From NCBI GenBank assembly GCA_036745245.1, contig DAIOGN010000007.1, positions 1 through 44,511 on the forward strand: a stretch of 44,511 nucleotides of DNA, read 5' to 3'. This stretch comes from DAIOGN01 sp036745245. GTDB lineage: Bacteria > Zixibacteria > MSB-5A5 > JAUVRN01. Each line of letters begins with the position of its first letter. Positions within the stretch are counted from its first letter, which is position 1. The notes under the pieces are model-generated. The model did not search any database. It was not told the origin of the DNA and was given only the letters and a program-made list of their open reading frames with translations. The position numbers and the translations under genes are program-made. Below, piece after piece: positions 7,542 through 16,191 of the stretch.

Positions 7542-10500
7542 TTACTTCAGCAACAGCATCTTCTTCGTCTGCATGACATCGCCGGCACTGAAGCGGTACA
7601 GATACACGCCGGTCGAAACCGGCTTGCCGGCTTCGTCATGGCCATTCCACTCAATCCGATAGGACCCGGCCTGTTTCATCTCGTCCACCAACGTACGAAC
7701 CTTCCGACCCAATATGTTGAACACCTCGATCGTCACCTGCGATGGTGACGCCACACTGTACGAAATCGTGGTCACCGGATTGAACGGGTTTGGATAGTTC
7801 TGGCTCAGTTCAAACCGCTGCGGCAGGTTTCCCTGGCTCGGAGGGTCGTTCACACCTGTAGGCACGGAAGTCGAAAACAGTGCATACACCCCCGGCTCAG
7901 TGATGCCGTGCACCACTTCGTTGTGAAAGGTATCCACCGAGCCGCCCATGGCGCTCCACTGCATGACCGAATCATCAAAACGATGCACTTCCAGCGTCAA
8001 CTCCTGTTCGGAAGACTCCACGTCGGAATTGGAATAGTGTAGGGTGATGGTACCCGACACAGACTCAACTCCGCCAAAGGCCACGCCGTGCGCATCTCCC
8101 GCCTGGCGAGCCAAAGACCCGAGACCATCCATGATGACCGGATACGACGACGATGCCATCGTGATACTCGGAATGCCCGCTCCGGCCGTTTCAACGACAA
8201 TCTCTGCGTCTCCCTCCGACGAGCTGGCTTGAAGGGCCGTCACGGCCGTATCGTAAACCGAGTGTACGTAGGCCACCGGCGCGAAGAACGAAAACGCGGA
8301 GTCATCGAGGGCATCGAACTGAAAGTCTCCGGAGGTCGCAGGCGTTGGCCACAGAGCGGAATAGCCATTCGCAATCGCCGTCACACTTAGCGGAGCCGGA
8401 GGCAGGTCGTCCGGCTGGTGCTCCACGGCAGGAGTCTGTGAAAAGGCAGCGGGAGTCCACGAAGTGAGCGAGAGGTCGCCGTTGGCATAGGTGGGTGCGA
8501 AGACGATGGGGTAGTAGCCGAACACTTCGTTCATGATAATAGCAACACTGTCGTCAGCCGCTGACAGCACGTGTCTCGAATGGTATCGACCCGCTTGCCC
8601 GGATGGATCCAGCATTCCAAAGAGCCACCGCTTCGTCAGCGCACCGCCGGCCGCCCGACTTCCGGTGACAAATCTGGCGGCCGTGGTCTTAATTGTGTCT
8701 CCGGGCAGGTAATCGAGGACGCGGATTCGCCCTAGATCTGAAGTGAACCCCTGCTTGCCCACACCGCCGACCGCATAATGTAAATTCACATCGCTATTTG
8801 GCACCGAGTCTCCTGCCGCATCCCAACACGATACGATGATGTTCCCTCTGACGGGAGCGGTATGGCTCACGGAAAACGACACGAGGGCCCCCACATCATA
8901 ATCCAGGCTGGCAGAAGAGTTGTTCGGCCCTGCGAGAAAGCCCAGTCCATCGGGAAGCACGCGTTCCTCGGGCATGTTCACCACCACGCCGATGCTGTCG
9001 GGCCCGTAGGCGCGCTCCATGTTGTGCTCGAACAGCGACCAGCACGACATGGCATATAGATTCCACTGGAAGTTATTGCGACACGCCACATTCGAGTAGG
9101 AGATCTCGGATGACATTTCTGAGCAGTAGTCGGTGCCATTGTCGTACTGATAGTCCATGAATCCAAAGGGAAGTGAACTATTGACGTGAGCGGCACAGCG
9201 CACGTCCCCGGAGTCATACCTGTATTCGTCCTTGAGGCCCCAGGCGTAATGTCCCACTTCATGCAGGATCGTCCTGTACTGCCCCGAGACATCCATCTGC
9301 AGTGGCCACTCACTCCAGGTGCCGTTGCGAGTGGCGTCCTTGCTTCCAAACCACTTGCGTGGCATTTCCACCGGATCGCCTGAAGCGCCGGTCCGGTCGA
9401 TTCCACCCACGTCGGCCACATGCGGGTGCACCTGGTTGCTAGCCCGGAAATGGATGTCGGCTTCCCTCCAGTGCGCGCCATTGTCATAGAGATAAACACT
9501 GCCGAGGCGCGCCTGGCCGTCGGTGACGTCGTACATGTAATTGGCCATGCTGCGAAAACTGTTCTCGAAATCGGCGATCAGACTCAGATCGGCATCCCAT
9601 TCGATCGACGCGACGAAGTCATAGACAAAGGTGGTGTGGTCGATGAAAACTTCCTGGGTATCGGAGGTAAAAACCAGGGTGTCGAATTTCGGACGGCCGA
9701 GAGAATCGAACATGACGTTGTCAAGATAGACATGGTATTTAGTCGTGGTAATGCCGGTGTGCTTAACAGCCGGTACCTCCGCAACGTCGAGAGTCACTTT
9801 GAATCGTTCGCCGGGGGAAATGCTGTCGGACTTAAACTCCACGACCCCGGCTGGATCCACCACGTAGTTCCCGACCACCCGCTCCGTGTACGATGGACTG
9901 TTGTTGTTTACGCGGGTAATGGAGACCGTCTTTCCCGGTAGGGAGTCCCCGTAGGGACCATAGATTTTCAATCTGTACCAGTGCGGCGTGAGCAGAAAAG
10001 CCCGGTTTTCGCCGTTGCGAATGCCTATGCCAACAATCTGCCCGGAATCGTTGAGGTCATAGGCAAAGGTGAGTGAATTCCACCCCGAGGCGGGCGGAAG
10101 GAGCGATTGGAGAGCCTGAAACTGACCCTGTCTCCAAAGTACGGGTTGCAACGGACTGGAACCCTGGGTACCGAGGATGTCCCCCAGGTTGTTTATCACC
10201 ACACCCTGGCTCGGCGCGCCGCCATAGAAGTCGATCCAGGTAGTGTCTTTGTAGAGCATGGCACGAGTTGCGGTGAACGTGGGATATTGGAATAAGGCCG
10301 AGCCGACCACGTGTCCGGAGTCGTTTATGCCATTGGCAACGCTCCACAGGCTCCCCACGGGCTTGTCCAGGTTGGCCACCGCCCCTCCGTCGTAGACAAT
10401 CCCGCGGAAGCTGTTGGTAACATCTCTGTTCACTACAAGGCCCGCGACCTGGCCCAGGTTGTTGATATCATTTACCTGCCAAAAGATGCGTCCCACCGGG

Positions 10501-11000
10501 CCGATCCCCTGCATGGCGCCTCCGGCGGGCCTCAAGAAAGCCGATGCACTGTTGAGCTGGTCGGCGGTAAAAAACGATTGTCCGATGATGTCACCTGCGT
10601 TGTTGATTGCCACGGCCCAGGCTACGTTGCCTCCCAGATCCCCGATCGAACCCGGGACGCCATTATTCCAGAGCACGGCATAGTAGGCTGCCCCAGTGTT
10701 CCAGGATTGACCTACCACCTGTCCAGCATCGTTGATGTCCTCCGCTGAGTTATCGGCACCGAGATAATCCGGGAGTTCAGTCATGATTCCGTCTGACCAG
10801 AGAAAAGCATGGCGGTTGGTGCCGTCGTGATACCACCCTACCACCTCACCCTTGTTATTAATGGCATGAGCCTCGGAAGCTGCGGCTCCGGTCAATACGC
10901 CGAGATCGATGATGTCGTAGTTGGGCCCTGAAATGGCAGGGCTCGCCGGCCAGCAAAGTGCAGCGAGCAGAACCTTCATGGCACTTCTGTGGCAGCTCAT
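7542..11000 (-). CDS. Giant secreted HAF-repeat / metalloprotease-like protein with type-A sorting domain
   Basis: 1152 residues. The ATG at 11000 is chosen for AAAGGTG 6-7 nt upstream and the signal peptide that follows (AMKVLLAALCWPASPAISG). Residues about 30-400 are HAF-type repeats (AINNKGEVVGW, DINDAGQVVGQS, AINNAGDIIGQS and others), thought to form a beta-propeller. The middle resembles the N-terminal region of CLCA-type metalloproteases and carries HEVGHYAWGLKDEY at about 580-593, an HExxH zinc motif with a following acidic residue. The last 80 residues (NYPNPFNPVTTISY, NILGRKVRTLVDE, STGVYLYRF) are the FlgD-like sorting domain seen in type IX secretion cargo and in many candidate phyla. 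Probably secreted and surface-linked. The protease assignment rests on the motif alone. Confidence 0.88.
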   Translation of the reverse strand: MSCHRSAMKVLLAALCWPASPAISGPNYDIIDLGVLTGAAASEAHAINNKGEVVGWYHDGTNRHAFLWSDGIMTELPDYLGADNSAEDINDAGQVVGQSWNTGAAYYAVLWNNGVPGSIGDLGGNVAWAVAINNAGDIIGQSFFTADQLNSASAFLRPAGGAMQGIGPVGRIFWQVNDINNLGQVAGLVVNRDVTNSFRGIVYDGGAVANLDKPVGSLWSVANGINDSGHVVGSALFQYPTFTATRAMLYKDTTWIDFYGGAPSQGVVINNLGDILGTQGSSPLQPVLWRQGQFQALQSLLPPASGWNSLTFAYDLNDSGQIVGIGIRNGENRAFLLTPHWYRLKIYGPYGDSLPGKTVSITRVNNNSPSYTERVVGNYVVDPAGVVEFKSDSISPGERFKVTLDVAEVPAVKHTGITTTKYHVYLDNVMFDSLGRPKFDTLVFTSDTQEVFIDHTTFVYDFVASIEWDADLSLIADFENSFRSMANYMYDVTDGQARLGSVYLYDNGAHWREADIHFRASNQVHPHVADVGGIDRTGASGDPVEMPRKWFGSKDATRNGTWSEWPLQMDVSGQYRTILHEVGHYAWGLKDEYRYDSGDVRCAAHVNSSLPFGFMDYQYDNGTDYCSEMSSEISYSNVACRNNFQWNLYAMSCWSLFEHNMERAYGPDSIGVVVNMPEERVLPDGLGFLAGPNNSSASLDYDVGALVSFSVSHTAPVRGNIIVSCWDAAGDSVPNSDVNLHYAVGGVGKQGFTSDLGRIRVLDYLPGDTIKTTAARFVTGSRAAGGALTKRWLFGMLDPSGQAGRYHSRHVLSAADDSVAIIMNEVFGYYPIVFAPTYANGDLSLTSWTPAAFSQTPAVEHQPDDLPPAPLSVTAIANGYSALWPTPATSGDFQFDALDDSAFSFFAPVAYVHSVYDTAVTALQASSSEGDAEIVVETAGAGIPSITMASSSYPVIMDGLGSLARQAGDAHGVAFGGVESVSGTITLHYSNSDVESSEQELTLEVHRFDDSVMQWSAMGGSVDTFHNEVVHGITEPGVYALFSTSVPTGVNDPPSQGNLPQRFELSQNYPNPFNPVTTISYSVASPSQVTIEVFNILGRKVRTLVDEMKQAGSYRIEWNGHDEAGKPVSTGVYLYRFSAGDVMQTKKMLLLK

Positions 11001-11200
11001 AGCGTTCACCTTTCGTCGTCGATGTTTCAGTCCGGTCAGTTGGACTACGCAAGTCTTCGGTCGGTCGCGTAGCACCAGTTGCGGAACGTGACCGGGATAT
11101 GGAAGTCTACGGTGGTCTCCGCGATCGCTCGGGGATCGCTTCGGGTGAATATCGTTTCCCGATCTGGGCAGCAATCGCCGAAGGGCATCAAACTCAAAAC

Positions 11201-11277
11201 TGGCGGGGCCGACGAGACTCGAACTCGCGACCTCCTGCGTGACAGGCAGGCGTTCTAACCAACTGAACTACGACCCC
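11201..11277 (-). tRNA. tRNA-Asp (GTC)
   Basis: 77-nt cloverleaf including encoded CCA. Acceptor GGGGTCG pairs with CGGCCCC; D-arm GTAGTTCAGTTGGTTAGAAC; anticodon stem CCTGC/GCAGG around loop CTGTCAC gives anticodon GTC; T-arm has GTTCGAGTC. Discriminator G fits aspartate. It lies about 220 nt upstream (in the minus-strand sense, after 11435) of nothing obvious and is probably transcribed alone. Confidence 0.95.
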
Positions 11278-11434
11278 GATATGGCTTGCGAACGGCCGAC
11301 TGGCCGCCGAAGAGCCACTAAGATAGCGGCCGAGAAAGCAGGTGCAACCTCATTCTGGAACCTCCGAAAACACCGCAAACCCGCGCCCCTGTTGGCGTTG
11401 GCGGGAGCCGCCAAATCCCACGCAGAGTTGTCTG

Positions 11435-12760
11435 CTAGTGCGCCTGTACGCGATCGGAGAACAGGCGCGCAGAGTTCACCCTGATGAGCCTGTATGCAAG
11501 CAACAGCGAAGCGGGCACCAGGATGGCCCAGGCCAGTTCGGCCGTGTAGTGAAGTCGCGAGCCCTGCCAGAAGCTCGATCCGCAGAACATCGTAAAGACG
11601 ACGTAGTGCGTCCCGAGGACCCAGGCCGCCAGCGCCCGGCCCGTGAGCGAAAGCAGCAGGATGCCCAGGAGGCTCAGCCAAAGCAGAGTGTAGCCCCAAT
11701 AATTCACCATTTTGTCGTTTAGGGTCTTCATGAACGGGGCCAGAGGCGGAATCTGCAGTCCCACGTAATCGTTGGACGCCCTCAGATTGATGTCCACATT
11801 AAAGAGGTAGTAGTACAACATCCGCCCGGGCATCTGCTGCCACGCTTCGGCCACCTTCTGTTTCGCAATGGCATAGGCGCCACGGTAGTGCTCCAGATCG
11901 GAGACGCGCTCTTCATGACCGTATTCCAGCCTGTACTTCTGAATCAGCTCCGCATCATCGTCGGCCATCGCCTGTGCCACAAGACAATGGCGCATGGTGA
12001 TAGCTGGAAGTGTGGTAAACAGGAAGAGGTCTTCCTTGACGTGGTTTCGAAGCGACCATGAGAATACGACAGAACCGGCCACCAGAGCGGCCAGCCCGGC
12101 ACGCGAAATGAGTTCTCGACGCGACGCGTACAGCGGCCGGACAGGCAGCACCAGGGCCAGGAGTGCGAACACGAGTATGGCCAGCTGTCCCGAGCCCCTC
12201 ACGAGGGCCGCGGCTCCTGCCACAAGGCCGGCCGCGATGAACCACCCTCGATGGCGGCGTTGGTACCCAAGTATGAAACAGAGTAGCCCGGTTGCGTAGA
12301 GCGTAAACAGCGGCTGATCTGTCATTATGTGGCAGCTGATGCTTACGGCGGTGAGCGAAAGCGCGTTGGTGAGGCCTGCCGCGAGGGCCACCCAACGGTG
12401 CTCCACGACTCTGACCGCAATCAGGTACACGAGGAGGGGCGACAGGGACCCCAGAAGAATGTTAAACAGAATTGGAAACACCGCATGAGGTCCGAAAATC
12501 CAGTCGAGCGCCGCCACGATCGCGCCATATCCCGGTCCCACGATCAATAGAATACTCGGGCCACGGAGGTGGCCGTGCAGTATGTGCTCTGCCACAATGT
12601 GATAGAATTGGCTGTCGGGCGCGAACGTGGAGAACTTCTCAAAGCCCATGCTGTAGGATGCCGCTGCCAGGTAAGACAGGCGCACAATGAGAGCCGTGGC
12701 GAACAGCACCAGCAGGTCGCAGGACGAACCCCATCGGGACGGGGAAGGCGGCACATTCAC
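11435..12760 (-). CDS. Polytopic glycosyltransferase-like membrane protein (GT39/ArnT type)
   Basis: About 441 residues with ten or more hydrophobic helices. After helix 1 comes a loop with APDSQFYHIVAEHIL, resembling the acidic first loop (DExxY or DSxxY) of dolichyl- or undecaprenyl-phosphate sugar transferases. Later segments (LVRGSGQLAILVFALLAL, NYWGYTLLWLSLLGILL) have the repeated helix pattern of that superfamily. Such enzymes move a sugar from a lipid carrier to protein or lipid A outside the inner membrane; the acceptor is unknown. GTG 12760 is preferred because GGAGAG lies 5 nt upstream; a GTG at 12781 is possible. No neighbouring sugar genes help to specify it. Confidence 0.7.
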   Translation of the reverse strand: MNVPPSPSRWGSSCDLLVLFATALIVRLSYLAAASYSMGFEKFSTFAPDSQFYHIVAEHILHGHLRGPSILLIVGPGYGAIVAALDWIFGPHAVFPILFNILLGSLSPLLVYLIAVRVVEHRWVALAAGLTNALSLTAVSISCHIMTDQPLFTLYATGLLCFILGYQRRHRGWFIAAGLVAGAAALVRGSGQLAILVFALLALVLPVRPLYASRRELISRAGLAALVAGSVVFSWSLRNHVKEDLFLFTTLPAITMRHCLVAQAMADDDAELIQKYRLEYGHEERVSDLEHYRGAYAIAKQKVAEAWQQMPGRMLYYYLFNVDINLRASNDYVGLQIPPLAPFMKTLNDKMVNYWGYTLLWLSLLGILLLSLTGRALAAWVLGTHYVVFTMFCGSSFWQGSRLHYTAELAWAILVPASLLLAYRLIRVNSARLFSDRVQAH

Positions 12761-12900
12761 GGAGTCTCTCCAGGCGAGCACAGGATCCCTTCAGGCGCAA
12801 TGGAAGCGCGCCTTTGTAAGCAGCTTTTCCCGGGGCTGTGAGTCAAGCAGGCAACGGCAGCTAAGCGGGAAGACGTCGACGGCGGAGATCGCACCCCAAC

Positions 12901-12927
12901 AAAAAAGCCCACACCGTAGGCGTGGGC
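12901..12927 (-). terminator. Rho-independent terminator of the PEP-CTERM gene
   Basis: Minus strand: GCCCACGCC (12927-12919), TAC loop, GGTGTGGGC (12915-12907), then six T (12906-12901). Nine paired bases with one G-T. It is 23 nt after the stop of the PEP-CTERM gene. Confidence 0.88.
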
Positions 12928-12949
12928 TTTGGATCAGCAAGGCGTATGG

Positions 12950-13613
12950 CTAGGACTTTTTCGAGCGACGCAGCCGGAGGGCACCCAGGCCGACGATCCC
13001 CGATCCCAGGAGAGCGATCGTTCCGGGCTCGGGAACAGGATCCGGGTTGCTGGCGCCACCGGGCGTATAGTCCATCATGAGAATTGCGTAGTCGATTCGC
13101 AGATTCACTTCACCCGCAGTCACCGTTACGTCGAGCGTTCCGTCGTTCCAGAATCCGGGCACGTCGACGTCGGTGAGCCAGTACGAAGAGTTGTCGAGGA
13201 AATCGCTCGAGAGCGGATCCCAGTCCAGCGTCCCCTGGATTTCCACAGCATTGTTGTTGCCATCGATCAACCAGCCGNNNNNNNNNNGCGCGATCGATCG
13301 CGTCGGGCGGCACGGAGAGTCCGGCCGGCAGCGTATGCGCCCACGCCAGCGACCCGGGCAGTCCGGACGACGTGCCGATATACACGCCGTTGAACGTGTA
13401 GTCCTGAATGCTCGAGCTTCTGAAATCCACCTTCGAAGCGTATTCGTAGGTGTGCATGTCGCCGAGGAAGAAGTAGTTGGAGAGAATCTGCTCGGAGATG
13501 ATGGGGGCCGCCGTCGCCGTGGACGAAGCAGCGACTGTCACAAGCACCAGCGCACACAGCATGGCCTGCCAGCCTGCGCTACGAGTTCCAATTTCGCGGA
13601 CGCGCTTGAACAT
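12950..13613 (-). CDS. PEP-CTERM sorting-signal protein, interrupted by a contig gap
   Basis: ATG at 13613 with AAAGGCGG upstream. The first 108 codons give a signal peptide (MLCALVLVTVAASSTATA core) and the start of the mature domain (NYFFLGDMHTYEYASK). Ten Ns (13278-13287) interrupt it. Beyond them the frame continues as GWLIDGNNNAVEIQGTLDW... and SYWLTDVDVPGFWNDGTLDV. The C-terminus is a classic PEP-CTERM tail: VPEPG, the hydrophobic TIALLGSGIVGLGALRL and basic RRSKKS. Such proteins are processed by exosortase and usually go to an exopolysaccharide-rich surface. The N-run puts the halves out of frame, so its true length is not 10; continuity of the fold suggests only a few residues are missing. 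No exosortase gene is in the window. Confidence 0.82.
13278..13287. other. Contig gap (10 N) inside the PEP-CTERM gene
   Basis: Placeholder Ns. The right flank (13289-13302) contains the perfect 14-bp palindrome CGCGATCGATCGCG, which may have stopped the assembly. Confidence 0.95.
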
Positions 13614-13747
13614 TAAGAACCGCCTTTAGGTACTGCCTGTTGAGAGTTTGAATCTGTTGCAGACCTTTCGCATGCTCCAAGTCGCGCCGCTGGGCAGCGC
13701 ACCCGAAGGTGAATCATGTCGCGGTCACCTACCGTATATCGGCCAAA

Positions 13748-13776
13748 AGTATAATGCAGGGCCTCGTTTTCGTCAA
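13748..13776 (-). promoter_or_regulatory. Sigma-70 type promoter of the PEP-CTERM gene
   Basis: Minus strand: TTGACG (13776-13771), exactly 17 nt, TATACT (13753-13748). Five of six matches in each box. The start would be near 13741, leaving a 5' leader of about 128 nt before the ATG at 13613. Confidence 0.75.
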
Positions 13777-14042
13777 GATGGTATCTGCTGGAACCCGCGT
13801 CCCTGGCGGGTGGGATGGCTTCTCCCCCCCTGCGGCGACACCAACTTTTCCACATAGCTCAACCTGCTATGCGGCACCGACTAAGGCTGGCTGGGACATT
13901 TCGGAAGCTCTGTGGTGCTGGGATACGTGCGCATTTTTTTCGGCTGGGCGCTGGGTAGCATGGAGGCCATCAAGCGCCGGAGCCATGCCACTGCCGGCTT
14001 CGCTGCGCGCGCGCGGCAGCGCCATGGTGTTTCTGGGGCTGT
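13777..14042. other. Intergenic stretch between PEP-CTERM promoter and tRNA terminator
   Basis: About 265 bp with no supported gene. It contains one DnaA-box-like TTTTCCACA near 13848 but no cluster of such boxes. Confidence 0.4.
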
Positions 14043-14077
14043 AGAAAAAAAGAAACCCCCGGGCTGGACCGGGGGTT
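14043..14077 (-). terminator. Rho-independent terminator of tRNA-fMet
   Basis: Stem AACCCCCGG/CCGGGGGTT (14054-14062 with 14069-14077), 6-nt loop; on the minus strand it is followed by TTCTTTTTTTC (14053-14043). It lies 5 nt past the tRNA 3' end. Confidence 0.9.
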
Positions 14078-14081
14078 CGAA

Positions 14082-14158
<77 letters not shown>

Positions 14159-14177
14159 ACGATCTTTCAGGCGAGCC

Positions 14178-14205
14178 AATAAACACCCACCTGATTCGGT
14201 GTCAA
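14178..14205 (-). promoter_or_regulatory. Promoter of tRNA-fMet
   Basis: Minus strand: perfect -35 TTGACA (14205-14200), 16-nt spacer, -10 TTTATT (14183-14178, 4 of 6). The start would be about 13 nt before the tRNA 5' end. Confidence 0.7.
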
Positions 14206-14546
14206 GCCGTTAGGGATTCCACTGCGGCGGTCGTGCGCGCCTGCACGAATTCAGGGCGGAAGTCGATGAATGCGCCTGGAATCGGTGCGCGAGCAGCCAG
14301 TTCGGAGTGCCGATTCGCGTGCACCTTGCTCCGGGGCTCGGTTTGCCAGGGCCACTGCAGGTATCTTTAATTCGTTGCCCTGCAACAAAATACCGATTCG
14401 TCCAAGCCGGCCGCTCACGCGAGTTTGATACGCGGTTCAGAGCGGCCCGTCGTATGCTATGAATAAGGCAAACGAATCCGCCGGGACGTGTATATTAAAC
14501 ATGTACCTGCCGGGCCGAGGTCGGAAGACAGTCTGGAGTGAGGGCC
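14206..14546. other. Divergent intergenic region
   Basis: 340 bp between the tRNA-fMet promoter and the 14547 gene. A TATATT at 14491 could be a -10 for the plus-strand gene but no convincing -35 accompanies it. No open frame with support. Confidence 0.4.
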
Positions 14547-16109
14547 ATGAAAACGATTCTGATGCGCTTAGTAACGGGACTCGTGACGGTGCTTGCCGCG
14601 ACCACAGCGAGCGCCACCGTTTCTGTGGAAGAGATCATTCGACTCCACACGGCCGGGCTATCGGATCACTCTCTGCTTCTTGTGGTTTCAGCGTCCGACA
14701 CGCCCGACACTCTCTCCACCGCACAACTCACTCAGATGATCGAAGCCCAGGTGCCCGACACGGTCATCTCCGCGCTCGTGGGCAAAGCCGACGCGGTGAT
14801 GGAAGACTGGCAGCCTGTAAATCTCGAAGAAGAGATGAAAGGCCGCACGGCATACACGGAAACTGAAGTGCACTACGTGTATCCCACGTGGGACGGCTGG
14901 TATGGCTATGGCGGCTGGGGCTGGTGTGGCACGCCGTGGTATGGTTGGAATTCTCCCTGGTACGGCTATGGCTATGCCACTCCGTACAGCGGGTTGTACG
15001 TTGGCTACGGGTGGGGCGGCGGCTGGAGCGTGGGCATCAACTTCGGCTGGGGGTACGGCTACTGCGCTCCCTATTACGCGCCCTACTATCCCTACTATGG
15101 CGGAGGCTACTGCGGGTGGTACGACCCGTATCCGGGCTACGATCCGTACCCGGGCTATGGCGGCGATCCTTACAATTCCTACCGCGTTGTCGATCGCGTC
15201 GACTATCACAGCGGGCCCAACCGCGGGCCGGGGCGCAGTGCTCCCGGCACGCCGTATCGGCAGGATGAACCGGCCGACACCCGCACGGAATTGTCGCGGA
15301 TGGAAGGACGTAATCTCACCACAGTGGACAAGGGCGGGAACACCTCCAACGGCAAGACGGTGCGCGACCAGGGCGGAGTCCCCGCCACGCGGTCGGCCGA
15401 AGATTTGAAGCGCGTGACCGACCCGACGACCGGTAAGTCCACTCTGAATTCCGCCGACCGCGGCGATGGACGCTACGTCATCAAGGGTGACGAAAAGAAA
15501 CTCCGCGAAAACTCCGGCACCACCGGACGCACGCTTGAGACCGTGGGCCGCAAGTCGGAGCGAAGCACCTCCGTCGAGACACCCTCCACCAAGTCTAACT
15601 CGTCAACAAAAGGTGCAGTGGTGCGCGGTCTCGATCGCGGCGCGGAGCAGCGTACGTCCGACCTGGCCGACCGGGTCACCGAACGTACTCGAAACGTCAC
15701 GAGCAAAGCCACCGGCGCAGAATCGGTGGGCGAACAGGTCAATCGCTACGTGAAGATGAAGGATGCTCAGCGCTCCACGGCCGGCTCACGCGGAAGCCGT
15801 TCCAAAGCCTCAAGCACGCGCCTGGCCGATGCGACGCCACGCGACGCCGCGTCCGCTCCGAGCCAGAGAAGCACGTCCACCTCGGGCAGCAAACGCCAGG
15901 TGCAGGGGGCTGAGCCTGCTGCGAAGGCGCCGGCGAAAGCCGCTCCGTCCACGCGATCGAGCGCGCCCAAGTCTTTCTCGCCGAAGAGCGGTCAGCGGTC
16001 CACGGGATCCGTCGGTTCGCCGTCACGCAGCGGTGGCGCCACGTCCGGAGGGGGTTCCCGGGGAATCACTCGTAGTGGGGGCGGCGGAAGCCGCGGCGGT
16101 CGGCGCTAG
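14547..16109 (+). CDS. Secreted Gly/Tyr/Trp-rich protein with basic disordered tail
   Basis: 520 residues from the ATG at 14547 (GGAG 9 nt upstream; the GTG at 14538 is less likely). Signal peptide residues 1-23 (LVTGLVTVLAATTASA). Residues about 27-80 (VEEIIRLHTAGLSDHSLLL) resemble the short helical domain common in exported proteins that begin with IIxLxxAGLSD. Residues about 110-215 are extremely rich in W, Y, G and P (YGYGGWGWCGTPWYGW; DPYPGYDPYPGYGG), with five cysteines. The remaining 300 residues are low-complexity Ser/Thr/Arg/Lys/Gly ending in a GGG-SRG-GRR tail. The acidic/aromatic front and basic tail suggest a surface coat or matrix-binding protein. No enzyme motif is seen. A strong terminator follows. 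Confidence 0.82.
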   Translation: MKTILMRLVTGLVTVLAATTASATVSVEEIIRLHTAGLSDHSLLLVVSASDTPDTLSTAQLTQMIEAQVPDTVISALVGKADAVMEDWQPVNLEEEMKGRTAYTETEVHYVYPTWDGWYGYGGWGWCGTPWYGWNSPWYGYGYATPYSGLYVGYGWGGGWSVGINFGWGYGYCAPYYAPYYPYYGGGYCGWYDPYPGYDPYPGYGGDPYNSYRVVDRVDYHSGPNRGPGRSAPGTPYRQDEPADTRTELSRMEGRNLTTVDKGGNTSNGKTVRDQGGVPATRSAEDLKRVTDPTTGKSTLNSADRGDGRYVIKGDEKKLRENSGTTGRTLETVGRKSERSTSVETPSTKSNSSTKGAVVRGLDRGAEQRTSDLADRVTERTRNVTSKATGAESVGEQVNRYVKMKDAQRSTAGSRGSRSKASSTRLADATPRDAASAPSQRSTSTSGSKRQVQGAEPAAKAPAKAAPSTRSSAPKSFSPKSGQRSTGSVGSPSRSGGATSGGGSRGITRSGGGGSRGGRR

Positions 16110-16142
16110 AGCCGATTCAGATAACGATCTACGGGAAGTACA

Positions 16143-16172
16143 ACGGAGCGCGGCTGCGCTCCGTTTCTTTTT
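16143..16172 (+). terminator. Rho-independent terminator
   Basis: Nine-pair stem ACGGAGCGC/GCGCTCCGT (16143-16151 with 16156-16164), GGCT loop, then TTTCTTTTT. Downstream, GCCCGGCC-GGG-GGCCGGGC (16174-16192) forms a second perfect hairpin abutting the lon stop codon and may serve lon on the other strand, although no T-run follows it there. Confidence 0.88.
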
Positions 16173-16191
16173 GGCCCGGCCGGGGGCCGGG

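Noticed and set aside
13840..13856. DnaA box / replication origin
   Set aside because: Only one imperfect box (TTTTCCACA), no cluster and no dnaA or dnaN nearby.
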